A DNA stretch of 64,000 bases from Pseudomonadaceae bacterium SI-3 (GTDB lineage Bacteria; Pseudomonadota; Gammaproteobacteria; Pseudomonadales; Pseudomonadaceae). Position 1 is the stretch's first letter; each line of letters begins with the position of its first letter. The position numbers were made by a program, and so were the translations under genes. The notes under the pieces are model-generated. The model saw only the letters and a program-made list of their open reading frames with translations, was not told the origin of the DNA and searched no databases. Positions 8,575-18,097 of the stretch are shown in pieces. The DNA is taken from contig CP026511.1 in NCBI GenBank assembly GCA_004010935.1, positions 4,650,001 through 4,714,000 of the forward strand. The letters are read 5' to 3'.

Positions 8575-9765
8575 TCAGGCATGGGCGACAGCCGGCCTCA
8601 GCGAATAGGTGCGCAGGTGCTCGGCAAACTCACGCAATGACTGAATCCCGCTGGCCTCTGCTTCCTGCACCCACTGCTTGATCGCGGCCAGCATGTCGTG
8701 CCCGTTGGCACTGGTGCGGGTCCATATCTGCTGCAGCGCCAGGCGCTGTTCGTAGATCACCCGCAACGACTGGCTCTGCTCCAGGATCACCTCGATGTGC
8801 GCCTGCTGATCCTGCTGCAGCAGGCTCGGCTCGCGCGACAGCAACCGCTTGGCGCGGCGGAATTGATGGCGCACAGAGGCATCGGCGCGCTGCAGTTCCA
8901 GCTGGACCAGCGGCTTGATCACCAGCTTGCGGTACTGCGCCATGATCTGGAAACGGTTGTTGAGGATAGCCATGGCGCTGTCCATGTCCAGCTGATGCTT
9001 GGCGTTGACGCGGTGGGCGATGGGCGCGGTGCGGTTCACCTTGGCCAGGCCAAACAGGCTGAACAGCTTGATCCAGGCCCAGCCCATGTCGAACTCCCAC
9101 TTGCGAACCGAGAGCTTGGCCGAGTTCGGGTAGGTGTGATGATTGTTATGTAGCTCCTCGCCGCCGATGAGTATGCCCCACGGCACCAGGTTGGTGGCGG
9201 CATCCCGGCATTCGAAGTTGCGGTAACCCACCGCATGGCCCAGTCCGTTGACCACGCCGGCGGCCCACACCGGTATCCAGATCATCTGCACCGCCCAGAC
9301 GGTCAGGCCGATCACACCGAACAGCGCCAGATCGATGCCGAGCATCAAGATGATGCCGAGGTTGGGAAAGCGTGAATACAGGTTGCGCTCGATCCAGTCG
9401 TCCGGGCAGTTCTTGCCATAGATGCGCAAGGTTTCTTCGTTCTTGGATTCTTCCTTGTACAGCTCGGCACCACGGCGCAACACGGTGCTCAGACCCTTTT
9501 GCACGGGGCTGTGCGGATCATCGGGCGTTTCGCACTTGGCGTGGTGCTTGCGATGGATGGCAGTCCATTCACGGGTATTCATTGCCGTGGTCAGCCACAG
9601 CCAGAAGCGGAAGAAATGCTTGAGCACAACGTTCAGCTCGAGCGAGCGGTGCGCGGAATAACGGTGTAGATAGACGGTGACCGCAACGATGGTGACATGG
9701 GTCAGCAGCAAGATGGCTGCAACCACCTGCCAGGCGGAAAGATCAAGAAAACCGGTGTACCACAT
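8575..9765 (-). CDS. desA: Acyl-lipid/acyl-CoA delta-9 fatty acid desaturase
   Basis: A 396-residue integral membrane di-iron desaturase that puts a double bond into saturated acyl chains, adjusting membrane fluidity. The three histidine boxes are present: HRYSAHR near residue 35, HRKHH near 72 and HNNHH near 190. Hydrophobic segments flank them (VVAAILLLTHVTIVAVTVYL; LGIILMLGIDLALFGVIGL; VWAVQMIWIPVWAAGVV). The C-terminal third is a charged, probably helical extension typical of the pseudomonad DesA subgroup. ATG 9765 gives the family-typical MWYTGFLDLS start; an upstream extension of 21 codons is less likely. The 254-base gap to the divergent kinase gene should hold promoters for both. Confidence 0.9.
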   Translation of the reverse strand: MWYTGFLDLSAWQVVAAILLLTHVTIVAVTVYLHRYSAHRSLELNVVLKHFFRFWLWLTTAMNTREWTAIHRKHHAKCETPDDPHSPVQKGLSTVLRRGAELYKEESKNEETLRIYGKNCPDDWIERNLYSRFPNLGIILMLGIDLALFGVIGLTVWAVQMIWIPVWAAGVVNGLGHAVGYRNFECRDAATNLVPWGILIGGEELHNNHHTYPNSAKLSVRKWEFDMGWAWIKLFSLFGLAKVNRTAPIAHRVNAKHQLDMDSAMAILNNRFQIMAQYRKLVIKPLVQLELQRADASVRHQFRRAKRLLSREPSLLQQDQQAHIEVILEQSQSLRVIYEQRLALQQIWTRTSANGHDMLAAIKQWVQEAEASGIQSLREFAEHLRTYSLRPAVAHA

Positions 9766-9942
9766 AGTGTCGCTGCCTCGCGGTGTAAAAAGCCGATCCG
9801 CAGCCGCGGACCTGATTGCATTATCCACCCTGCCTGGCTGGCTGAGCCGCCGCCTGTCGTTCGGCGCGTCTTTTTCGTTTCAGGGTCTAACAGAACAGCC
9901 TTCACGGCCGATATACAGGGGAGCAAAGGACGGCGCTTTCGA

Positions 9943-9959
9943 GATAGCATATAGCTATC
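9943..9959. promoter_or_regulatory. Palindrome between desA and the kinase cluster
   Basis: GATAGC-ATATA-GCTATC, a perfect 6-bp-arm inverted repeat with an AT-rich 5-base centre, lies 60 bases before the start of the first kinase gene and 178 bases before desA. Size and symmetry suit a dimeric regulator, but I cannot assign one. Confidence 0.4.
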
Positions 9960-10019
9960 ACTTTTCTTTCGTCCGCCTCGGACGTTCTGCCCTACGCAGA
10001 GCCGCGCGAGGCGGTGCCG

Positions 10020-12995
10020 ATGATTGCCCCGAACAGAGCCATGAGCCCCCTTCCCCATCCCATCAGTCCTCGATGGTTACTCGGCGTCGGCAGCCTGCTG
10101 CTGGCCTTGCTGTTCGGCGGCCTGGCCTTCAACGGCTTTCAGGCTAGGGATACCGTCTGGTCGTTGCAGACCGAGCAACAGGGCGAGCTGCAGGCCATGG
10201 CCTTGCGCAGTGCCCAACAGAGTCTGGAAAAACAGGCCCGGTTGATAGCCCGGACGCTCAGCGCCAGCCCCGAAACCTTGCGCCTGGTACGCCAAGCGGA
10301 CCGGGCCATCAAAGCAGGAGCTCAGTGGCATGGCCCGCGCATGACGCGCATACGTCAGCAACTGACCCAGTCGTTGATGCCAACTTGGACGGCGATGCAG
10401 GGCCACGGTGCCCGTCAGTTACAGATCTTCTGGGGCGACGCCGGGATCGCCCTGTTGCGCATGCAGGATCTGGACGCCTTTGGTGATGCGGTGGCCGACC
10501 GCAGGCCGTTGCTCTACAAAGCGCTTTCCCAGGGCCAGACCGTCTCTGGCCTGGACATTGGCCAACACAGCGCCGGCAACCGCGCGATCGTACCGATACG
10601 CGCCAGCAGCAGCCTCGAAAGCGAAGTAATCGGCGCCCTGGAGGTGGGGTTCGACATTCTTCCGGATCTAACCGAACTCGGCGATCAGCTGAATGCCGGG
10701 CTGGGTCTGCTGGTCAACCGAGCCGAACTGGAGGCCGTGCTCTGGACGCGCCCGGTCGGTGTTCAGCTCAAGGGACTCGGCGGTTGGCTGCTGGATGCCT
10801 ATTCGGCGCCGCAGATCCTGCAATGGGCCCAACAGCAATCACTCCCGGCACCCGAAGCGGGACAAGCGCTGCGCATGCTTGAGTCGAACGGCCGCAGCTT
10901 TCTGCTCAATCAGATACCGCTGCATGACGTCAGGGCTGAATACAGTCCCGGTCGCCTGCCCATGGCGGTTGCGCTCGTCTGGCGCGATATCACGCTGGCG
11001 CTTCGTGAGCAGCAGCAGGCCGAACGCCGTCTGCTATTGAAATGGGGCCTGGCGTGGCTTATTGCCGAGGCCCTGCTGCTCATGCTGGTTTTTATGCTGC
11101 ACCGGCGTGGCATCGTGCAACGTCTTCACCAGATTCGTTCGACACAGCAGGAACGTGCCCGCCGGCGCCTGCTCGAACGTGGTCAAAAAATCACCAGCCT
11201 GCTGCCGGGCATGGTCTACCAGCTGAAGCGCTCCGGGGACGGGAGCTACAGTTTTCTCTATGCCAGTGAAGGTTCCCGCGAGCTGTACGGGATCAGCCCG
11301 GAACAGCTGGTTGATAACGCAAACATTGCCTTTGCCGCCATTCATGCCCCTGACCGCCCCACTCTCAAAGCGGCGATTGAACGCTCGGCAGCCACTTTGG
11401 GCAGCGGTGCTACCCGCTATCGCATTAAACATCCGAACAAAGGACTGATCTGGGTCGAAGTGCGCGCAAACGCCGAGCGCCTGCGTGATGGGTCCGTCCT
11501 ATGGCACGGCTTCATTGCCGACATCACCCCGCTGATGAGCGCGACCCTCGCGCTGCGTGAGAGTGAAAGCCGCTTCCGCAGCATGGTCAGCAACTTGCCG
11601 GGCGTGGTCTACCGCCGCGGCGTCGATACCGAACGCACGTTCAGCTATCTGAGTGACGGCATCGAGCGTCTGACAGGCTACCCCGCGAGCGACTTCCTGG
11701 CGCCGGGCACACGCCAGTACAGCAGCCTGATCCACCCTGATGACCGCGCGAGTCTTGAGGACGACGGCGCGGACCCGTTCGAGCGCACCTACCGACTGAT
11801 CAACGCACGCGGCGAAACACTCTGGGTTCAAGAGAACCGCCGTGCGCTGCGCGACGCTGAAGGGCGGTTGCAGTGGTACGACGGCTTCATCGGCGACGTG
11901 ACCGCCCGCGCATTGGCCGAGCGTGAAGCCCATGAGCGCGAGAGCTACGTGCGCCTGCTGATCGCCAACGTCATCGACGCGATCATCATCATTAACCAGC
12001 GCGGCTTGATCGAGACCTTCAACCACGCCGCCGAACGCATCTTTGGTTATAGCGAGGAGGAAGTGCTTGGGCGCAACCTGTCCATTCTCATGCCCGAGCC
12101 CCATCGCGCAGCCCATGATGGTCACCTACAGGACTACGAAAGACGCGGGGAAGGCCGCAGCTTGGAACAGAATCGCGAATTGCAGGCGGTGCGCCGCAAT
12201 GGCGAACTGTTCACTATTGAACTGCGTGTTTCGGAAATTAGTCACCGCGGGGAACGCAAGTTCATCGGTCTGGTGCGCGACATTACCGAACGCAAGCGAG
12301 TCGATCGGATGAAGAGCGAGTTCGTCTCTATTGTCAGCCATGAACTGCGCACACCGCTGACTTCGATTTCCGGCGCACTGGGCCTGCTACTCGGTGGCGC
12401 AGTTGGCGAGGTTCCGCCGGCCATGAGACAGATGCTCGACATCGCCCAACAGAACAGCCAGCGCCTCGGATTACTCATCGGCGACCTGTTGGATATGGAA
12501 AAGCTGATAGCCGGGCACATGACTTTTCAACTGCAGCCCCAGCCTCTGGCTCCGCTGTTGGAAGACGCACTGCGCTCGAACCAGGCCTATGCCGAACAGC
12601 TCGGCGTCCGTATCGAGCTGGGCGAGCAAGCCGTGGCAACCGTGACAGTGGACGCGCACCGTCTGCAGCAGGTCCTGGCGAACCTGCTCTCCAATGCGGC
12701 GAAATTCTCCCCAGCTGGTGCAGTCGTAACCTTAAGCAGCCAGCGGCGCGGCGATAACATTCGCGTAAGCGTTGACGACGTCGGCCCCGGCGTCCCACTG
12801 GGCTTTCGGCAGCGGATTTTCCAGAAGTTTTCCCAGGCCGACTCTTCCGATACACGCCAGAAAGGCGGTACCGGCCTCGGCCTGGCCATCAGCAAAGAGT
12901 TGATCGAGCGCATGAACGGTTGCATCGGTTTCGACTCGGAGCTGGAACAGGGGGCGTGCTTCTGGTTCGAACTGCCTGTGCAAGAACCCGGTTAG
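10020..12995 (+). CDS. Membrane sensor histidine kinase with periplasmic sensor and three PAS domains
   Basis: A 991-residue inner-membrane kinase that opens the 10.0-25.0 kb cluster. TM1 is about 20-42 (WLLGVGSLLLALLFGGLAF), then a periplasmic Cache-like sensor (about 45-335) and TM2 about 340-362. Three PAS domains follow: SLLPGMVYQL..., SNLPGVVYRR... and a FixL-like one (LIANVIDAIIIINQRGLIET). HisKA carries His774 in FVSIVSHELRTPL, and the HATPase has NLLSNAAKFSP and GTGLGLAISKELI. It has no receiver of its own, so its phosphate should pass to the stand-alone receiver encoded next. GAGG eight bases upstream supports ATG 10020 over a GTG two codons earlier. The ligand is unknown. Confidence 0.88.
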   Translation: MIAPNRAMSPLPHPISPRWLLGVGSLLLALLFGGLAFNGFQARDTVWSLQTEQQGELQAMALRSAQQSLEKQARLIARTLSASPETLRLVRQADRAIKAGAQWHGPRMTRIRQQLTQSLMPTWTAMQGHGARQLQIFWGDAGIALLRMQDLDAFGDAVADRRPLLYKALSQGQTVSGLDIGQHSAGNRAIVPIRASSSLESEVIGALEVGFDILPDLTELGDQLNAGLGLLVNRAELEAVLWTRPVGVQLKGLGGWLLDAYSAPQILQWAQQQSLPAPEAGQALRMLESNGRSFLLNQIPLHDVRAEYSPGRLPMAVALVWRDITLALREQQQAERRLLLKWGLAWLIAEALLLMLVFMLHRRGIVQRLHQIRSTQQERARRRLLERGQKITSLLPGMVYQLKRSGDGSYSFLYASEGSRELYGISPEQLVDNANIAFAAIHAPDRPTLKAAIERSAATLGSGATRYRIKHPNKGLIWVEVRANAERLRDGSVLWHGFIADITPLMSATLALRESESRFRSMVSNLPGVVYRRGVDTERTFSYLSDGIERLTGYPASDFLAPGTRQYSSLIHPDDRASLEDDGADPFERTYRLINARGETLWVQENRRALRDAEGRLQWYDGFIGDVTARALAEREAHERESYVRLLIANVIDAIIIINQRGLIETFNHAAERIFGYSEEEVLGRNLSILMPEPHRAAHDGHLQDYERRGEGRSLEQNRELQAVRRNGELFTIELRVSEISHRGERKFIGLVRDITERKRVDRMKSEFVSIVSHELRTPLTSISGALGLLLGGAVGEVPPAMRQMLDIAQQNSQRLGLLIGDLLDMEKLIAGHMTFQLQPQPLAPLLEDALRSNQAYAEQLGVRIELGEQAVATVTVDAHRLQQVLANLLSNAAKFSPAGAVVTLSSQRRGDNIRVSVDDVGPGVPLGFRQRIFQKFSQADSSDTRQKGGTGLGLAISKELIERMNGCIGFDSELEQGACFWFELPVQEPG

Positions 12996-13090
12996 CCGAC
13001 TATTTTTCTAGTGTGCCGAGTCAGCCGACGAGCAAGCTGGCAAACTGTTCATTTCCGAGCGCGCCAGGCACGCTTTGTTGGAGATCCCGC

Positions 13091-13477
13091 ATGAGCGAGC
13101 TGAAACGGATTCTGCATGTCGAGGACGATCCGTCCATCCAGGCTGTCGTCAAGGTCTCGCTGGAGGCGATCGGCGGCTATCAGGTGCAGTCCTGCTCGTC
13201 CGGCCACCAGGCGCTCGAAGAGGTGGAAGCCTTCGCCCCGCAGTTCGTCCTCTTGGATGTGATGATGCCTGGGATGGGTGGCCCCGAGACCCTCACCAGG
13301 CTTAGCGAGCGGATCGACCTGGCTCAGGTTCCGGTGGTGTTCATGACCGCAAAGGTCCAGCCAAGCGAGATTGAGCACCTGCGCAAGCTCGGCGCGCGCG
13401 ATGTCATCGTTAAACCTTTCGATCCGATGCGCCTGGCCAGCCAGATCCAGGCAATCTGGGATGCCAGCGGCAAATAA
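13091..13477 (+). CDS. Single-domain response regulator
   Basis: A 128-residue stand-alone receiver (CheY/Spo0F-like) with no output domain. The acidic pair is in LHVEDDPS, the phospho-acceptor is Asp56 in VLLDVMMPGMGG, the Thr is in VFMTAK and the Lys in VKPFDP. GGAG seven bases upstream fixes the ATG at 13091. It follows the first kinase by 95 bases and precedes the second by 34. Lacking a DNA-binding or enzymatic domain, it probably shuttles phosphate to the Hpt domain of the diguanylate cyclase encoded three genes on; that is inference. It is clearly paralogous to the receiver at 15911. Confidence 0.9.
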   Translation: MSELKRILHVEDDPSIQAVVKVSLEAIGGYQVQSCSSGHQALEEVEAFAPQFVLLDVMMPGMGGPETLTRLSERIDLAQVPVVFMTAKVQPSEIEHLRKLGARDVIVKPFDPMRLASQIQAIWDASGK

Positions 13478-13511
13478 GCCGTTGCCCCTGAATCCGAGAG
13501 AGCTCAGCCAG

Positions 13512-15914
13512 ATGGAGTCATCGAAATCAATACCGGCACCCGCCCCGCCCCGCGAGCTGTCCAGACTCGCCGCGTTGCTGCGCTACGAGATTCTCGACAC
13601 GCCTGACGAGTCTGCCTTTGACGATTTCACCCAACTGGCTGCCTATATCTGCGGCACCCCCATCGCGTTGATCTCGCTGGTCGACGACCATCGCCAGTGG
13701 TTCAAGAGCCGCCTCGGCCTCGATGTCAGCGAAACCCCGCGAGAGCTGTCGTTCTGCACCTATACCATCGAAGGCCAGGGCCTCTTTGAAGTCGAGGATG
13801 CACAGCGGGATGCGCGTTTTTGTGACAACCCGCTGGTCACCGGCACCCCGAACATCCGTTTCTATGCCGGGGCGCCGCTGACCTCGCCGGACGGCTACAA
13901 CCTCGGCACTCTCTGCGTCATCGACCGGCAGCCGCGACAGCTCGACGAAGCGCAACGCGGCGCACTGGTAAGGCTCAGTCGGCAGATCATGCGACTGTTC
14001 GAAGAGCGCCTTCAGGCCCACCGCTATGCCGAGCAAGCCGCGCTGCAGCAGGCCTTGCTCAACAGCGCCGCAAGCGCGATGCTGGTGACGACAGCCGACG
14101 GACGCATATCGGGTGTCAACCCCACCGCCGAGCGTCTGTTCGGCTATTCCGAGCAGATGCTGATCGGACACCCGCTGACTTCAGCACTGTTTCCGCAGGA
14201 AGCGCTGCAGCGCCGCGCATCCATTCTCGGCAATGCGCTTGGCGAACCCATCGAGCCGGGATTCGCCGTGCTCACCGCACCGCTGCTCGAAGGCAGACGC
14301 GAAATGCGCGAGTGGCGTCTGCAGCATCGCAACGGCAGTGGCGTTCCGGTGCTCCTGAATGTCTCGGCGATCCACGATGAGCGCGAGCTGTTGCGCGGCT
14401 ACATCGTCAGCGCCTATGACCTGGCCCACCAGGAACACCTTCAGCTGCGCCTGCAGCAGATCGCGGCGCAAGTGCCCGGCATGCTGTTCCAGTTCTGCTG
14501 GAGACCCGATGGCAACAGTTCGTTCCCGTACCTCAGTGAGGGCGTCGAGGACATCTACGGCCTGAGCGCTGCCGAAATGGAGCCCAGTATCGGGCCGGTT
14601 TACGCCCGCGTGCACCCTGGCGACCGCGAGCATGTGCTGGCGAGCATCCGACATGCCGCCTCGACTCTCACCCCGTGGCACTTCGAACACCGAATCGACC
14701 ACCCTCGCAAGGGCCTGATCTGGGTGGAAGCCCGCGCCACGCCCATGCGTCAACCGGACGGTTCGGTGCTTTGGCACGGGCTGGTGACGGATATCACCGA
14801 GCGCAAGGCCGAGCAGTTGGAGCTGGACAAGCAGCAGGAAATGAATCGACGCCTGCTTGAAGCATTGTCCGAAGCGGTGGTGGCCTGCGACGCCGACTGC
14901 AACCTCACCTTGTTCAACCACACTGCCCGCCGCTGGCACGGGCTCGATGCTCAGCAAATGCCGCCGGAACAATGGCCGGCCATCTATCACCTCTATCATG
15001 CCGACGGCGTCACGCCGATGAAGCCTGAGGAAGTTCCGCTGATGCGCGCCTTACGCGGCGAGCATATCCGCAACTTAGAGATGACCATCGTGCTGGAGGG
15101 CATCCCCCGCTACGTGCTGGCCAACGCCGATCCGATGTACGCCTCGAACGGTCAGCAGAACGGTGCGGTGGTCGTGCTGCACGACATCACCGAGCGCAAG
15201 CAGATCGAGATCCTGCAGCGGGACTTCGTCTCGACCGTCAGCCATGAGTTGCGCACACCTCTGACCTCCATTACGGCCTCGCTCGGACTGATTTGTGGCC
15301 AGGTCATGGGCGCGGTGCCCGAACATTTGCAGGAGCTTCTGGACATCGCTCACCAGAACAGCAAACGGTTGAGCACACTGATCGATGACCTGTTGGACAT
15401 CGACAAGCTGTACGCCGGCAAGATGCGTTTCGAGTTGCGGACGCAGCCCTTGCAACCCTTGCTTGAGCAGGTATTGCGCAGCAATCAGGGTTATGCAGAA
15501 AGCCATGCGGTGAGCATCGCGCTGGGTGATTGCCCTGCCGTGTCGATCACCGTCGATGCGATGCGCCTGGAACAGGTGCTGAGCAACCTGCTATCCAACG
15601 CCGCGAAGTATTCCCCGTCTGGTGAAACCGTCGCCATGAGCGCCCGACTGGTCGCCCCGCAACGGGTCCGAGTGAGCATCTGCGACGAGGGGCCCGGCAT
15701 CACAGAAGCCTTCCGTGAACGAATTTTCAGCAAGTTCGCCCAGGCCGATTCGTCCGATACGCGGCAGCAAGGCGGTACCGGACTGGGCCTGGCTATCAGC
15801 AAGGAGCTGATTGAGCACATGGATGGCGAGATCGGCTTCGACTCGACGCCCGGCGCCGGGGCCTGCTTTTGGTTCGAGTTGCCCTGCCATACACTAAAAG
15901 GGGCCGCCCATTGA
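13512..15914 (+). CDS. Soluble GAF-PAS3 histidine kinase
   Basis: An 800-residue kinase without transmembrane segments. A GAF domain (about 15-165: LSRLAALLRYEILDTPDES onward) is followed by three PAS-type domains (about 175-295, 310-430, 440-565), HisKA with His578 (FVSTVSHELRTPL) and HATPase (NLLSNAAKYSPSGE; GTGLGLAISKELIEHM). The catalytic half closely resembles that of the kinase at 10020, including the IAHQNSKRL...LLDIDKL linker, which indicates duplication. ATG 13512 has a purine-rich GAGAGAG about ten bases upstream. A GAF front end suggests an intracellular or small-molecule signal. Its stop overlaps the next gene's start. Confidence 0.88.
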   Translation: MESSKSIPAPAPPRELSRLAALLRYEILDTPDESAFDDFTQLAAYICGTPIALISLVDDHRQWFKSRLGLDVSETPRELSFCTYTIEGQGLFEVEDAQRDARFCDNPLVTGTPNIRFYAGAPLTSPDGYNLGTLCVIDRQPRQLDEAQRGALVRLSRQIMRLFEERLQAHRYAEQAALQQALLNSAASAMLVTTADGRISGVNPTAERLFGYSEQMLIGHPLTSALFPQEALQRRASILGNALGEPIEPGFAVLTAPLLEGRREMREWRLQHRNGSGVPVLLNVSAIHDERELLRGYIVSAYDLAHQEHLQLRLQQIAAQVPGMLFQFCWRPDGNSSFPYLSEGVEDIYGLSAAEMEPSIGPVYARVHPGDREHVLASIRHAASTLTPWHFEHRIDHPRKGLIWVEARATPMRQPDGSVLWHGLVTDITERKAEQLELDKQQEMNRRLLEALSEAVVACDADCNLTLFNHTARRWHGLDAQQMPPEQWPAIYHLYHADGVTPMKPEEVPLMRALRGEHIRNLEMTIVLEGIPRYVLANADPMYASNGQQNGAVVVLHDITERKQIEILQRDFVSTVSHELRTPLTSITASLGLICGQVMGAVPEHLQELLDIAHQNSKRLSTLIDDLLDIDKLYAGKMRFELRTQPLQPLLEQVLRSNQGYAESHAVSIALGDCPAVSITVDAMRLEQVLSNLLSNAAKYSPSGETVAMSARLVAPQRVRVSICDEGPGITEAFRERIFSKFAQADSSDTRQQGGTGLGLAISKELIEHMDGEIGFDSTPGAGACFWFELPCHTLKGAAH

Positions 15915-16300
15915 AGCCCTTGCTGCGTATTTTGCATGTTGAGGACGTTCCCTCCATTCAAGTGGTGACCCGCATCGCGCTGGAGAAACTGGGTGGTTTC
16001 GAAGTGCTCAGCTGCGCCTCTGCGCAGCAAGCGTTACAGCAGGCGCCCGTATTCAAACCGGACATGATCTTGCTCGACGTGATGCTGCCGCAAATAAGCG
16101 GCATCGAGTTGTTGCGCCAACTCGCGTCACTGATCGACCTGCAGCAAACCCCCGTGGTGCTCTTGACCGGCCAGCCGGACGACCCGGCGGACCCCGAAGA
16201 ACTCCAGCGTCTGGGCGTGCGTAAAGTGCTGCATAAACCTTTCGATCCACTCCAACTGGCAACACGACTGAACGATATATGGAATGCCGAGCATGAATGA
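15911..16300 (+). CDS. Single-domain response regulator (paralogue)
   Basis: A 129-residue stand-alone receiver with Asp56 in ILLDVMLPQISG, LHVEDVPS at the acidic site and HKPFDP at the conserved Lys. The start is TTG at 15911, overlapping the kinase stop (TTGA), with AGGGG about eight bases upstream; no ATG fits. Sequence and layout mirror the receiver at 13091, so kinase+receiver pairs appear to have been duplicated in tandem. Its 3' end overlaps the next gene, implying translational coupling to the diguanylate cyclase it may feed. Confidence 0.88.
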   Translation: MKPLLRILHVEDVPSIQVVTRIALEKLGGFEVLSCASAQQALQQAPVFKPDMILLDVMLPQISGIELLRQLASLIDLQQTPVVLLTGQPDDPADPEELQRLGVRKVLHKPFDPLQLATRLNDIWNAEHE

Positions 16301-17924
16301 GGGCGCTAACGAAGCGCTGCAACGCCAACTGCAGGCACTCAACGAAAAGTTTGCTGAACGCTTGAGCGAGGAACTGGAGGCGCTCGAGCAATACGCCGAG
16401 CAGCTACATTCGGTTCGCGAGCATGAACAGCGACGCCAGCTGATGCTCGCCCTGCTTGAACGGCTGCACCGTCTGGCAGGTACAGCGGGCACCTTTGGTT
16501 TCACCACGCTGGGCGAGCAGTCGCGGTTGCTCGAACGACGCGCAGAGCGGTGGCTGGAGGCGGCCAAGCCCAGCGGCCAGGCGCTTTCTGCGTTTGTCCG
16601 GGCGGTCCAGCAGATGGCCGCCACCGGGCGCGCCGGGGGGGCCGGCCCGCATCCCGAGCTGCATAGCGGCGCGTCAGACGCGCTACCAGCCGGGTGCCGG
16701 ATCTATCTCCTCGAAAGCGACTTCGAGGCCGGCCAGAACATGTGCCAGACCCTGGGTAACTTCGGTTACGAAGTGCTGCTGTTTCCTGAAATCTCGCTGT
16801 TGCAAAGCGCTGTCCAGGGGCAGCTGCCCGACGCCCTGATCGTCAGCCAGCACGATGGCGAACTGGCTGCCGTCAGTGCACTCCAGCAGAGCCTGGAGGT
16901 GCCGTTGCCGCTGCAGGTTATTGGTCACCGAGCTGATTTCGGCAGTCAGCTGGCGGCTGTGCGAGCCGGGGCTAAAGGCTTTTTCGTCCGGCCAGTGGAT
17001 ATCACCCAGCTTGAGAACAGCCTGGAAAATATCCTCAACCTGCAGCTGAACGAGCCATACCGGGTGCTGATTATCGATGACGATGACGACCTCTCAGCGC
17101 GTTACAGCTTGGTGCTGCGTAACTCGCAGATGATTGTGCGGACCTTGAGCGACCCCAGTCAGCTGTTCGAGGTGATGCGCGAATTCGATCCGGAAATGGT
17201 CCTGCTCGACATGAACATGCCGGACTTCACCGGAATCGAGCTGGCGCAGATGATTCGCCTGAATGACGAGTGGCTGCGGGTGCCCATCATCTACCTGTCG
17301 GCTGAAACCGACATCAACCGGCAGATGGCCGCCCTGCTCAAGGCCGGCGATGATTTCATCACCAAACCCATCAGTGACACCGCACTGACCGCCGCCGTGT
17401 TCTCCCGCGTGCAGCGCGCGCGCGCGCTGAGCATGGCATTGTCGCGTGACAGCCTCACCGGTCTGCTCAAGCACGCCGATATCAAGGAACAGGTCGCGCT
17501 GGAAGTGGAACGCGCGCAACGCAGCGGCAAACCCACCAGCGTGGTGATGCTCGACCTCGACCACTTCAAGCAGGTCAACGACCAGTATGGGCATGCTGCA
17601 GGGGACAACGTCATCCGCTCACTGGCCAACCTGATGCGCCAACGGCTGCGCCGCATCGACAGCATTGGCCGTTACGGTGGCGAGGAGTTCGTCGCGGTAT
17701 TGCCGGACTGCCCGGCGGAACAGGCCAAGCGGATTTTCGACGAGATCCGCCTGCGTTTCGCCGCCTTGAGCTTCCACGCCGGCGCGCGCACCTTCAGCGT
17801 GTCGCTCAGCGCCGGGATCAGCGAGACCGATGGCCACGCCGGCGCGGGCGCCATGCTCGAACTGGCCGACCAGGCGCTTTATGCCGCCAAGCATAACGGT
17901 CGCAACCAGGTGCAGACCGCCTGA
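16293..17924 (+). CDS. Hpt-REC-REC-GGDEF diguanylate cyclase
   Basis: A 543-residue protein that looks like the output of the phosphorelay. The N-terminus (about 1-110) is an Hpt-like helical bundle with His59 in LHRLAGTAGTFGF. A first receiver-like domain (about 130-245) lacks the phospho-acceptor: the position reads ALIVSQHDG. A second receiver (about 252-370) is complete, with IIDDDDD and Asp306 in VLLDMNMPDFTG. The GGDEF domain (about 385-543) has an intact GGEEF at 462-466 and RRID five residues before it, matching an inhibitory c-di-GMP site. Phosphorylation presumably controls c-di-GMP synthesis. ATG 16293 overlaps the preceding receiver by eight bases. Confidence 0.9.
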   Translation: MNEGANEALQRQLQALNEKFAERLSEELEALEQYAEQLHSVREHEQRRQLMLALLERLHRLAGTAGTFGFTTLGEQSRLLERRAERWLEAAKPSGQALSAFVRAVQQMAATGRAGGAGPHPELHSGASDALPAGCRIYLLESDFEAGQNMCQTLGNFGYEVLLFPEISLLQSAVQGQLPDALIVSQHDGELAAVSALQQSLEVPLPLQVIGHRADFGSQLAAVRAGAKGFFVRPVDITQLENSLENILNLQLNEPYRVLIIDDDDDLSARYSLVLRNSQMIVRTLSDPSQLFEVMREFDPEMVLLDMNMPDFTGIELAQMIRLNDEWLRVPIIYLSAETDINRQMAALLKAGDDFITKPISDTALTAAVFSRVQRARALSMALSRDSLTGLLKHADIKEQVALEVERAQRSGKPTSVVMLDLDHFKQVNDQYGHAAGDNVIRSLANLMRQRLRRIDSIGRYGGEEFVAVLPDCPAEQAKRIFDEIRLRFAALSFHAGARTFSVSLSAGISETDGHAGAGAMLELADQALYAAKHNGRNQVQTA

Positions 17925-18097
17925 CGGACAGCCCGGCTCGCGGAAAAACAAGCGAACCGTCACGCAATTGAGGACTCCAACTACACTGCATAGCAGTCGC
18001 GACCGGTTCGTAGGCGCTGGCATGCGGCGGCACGCCTGGGCTGGCTCCAGCGTTCGGGGCCGTCCCTATTCGTTCAACCGGCGAAAGGAGTTCCGGT

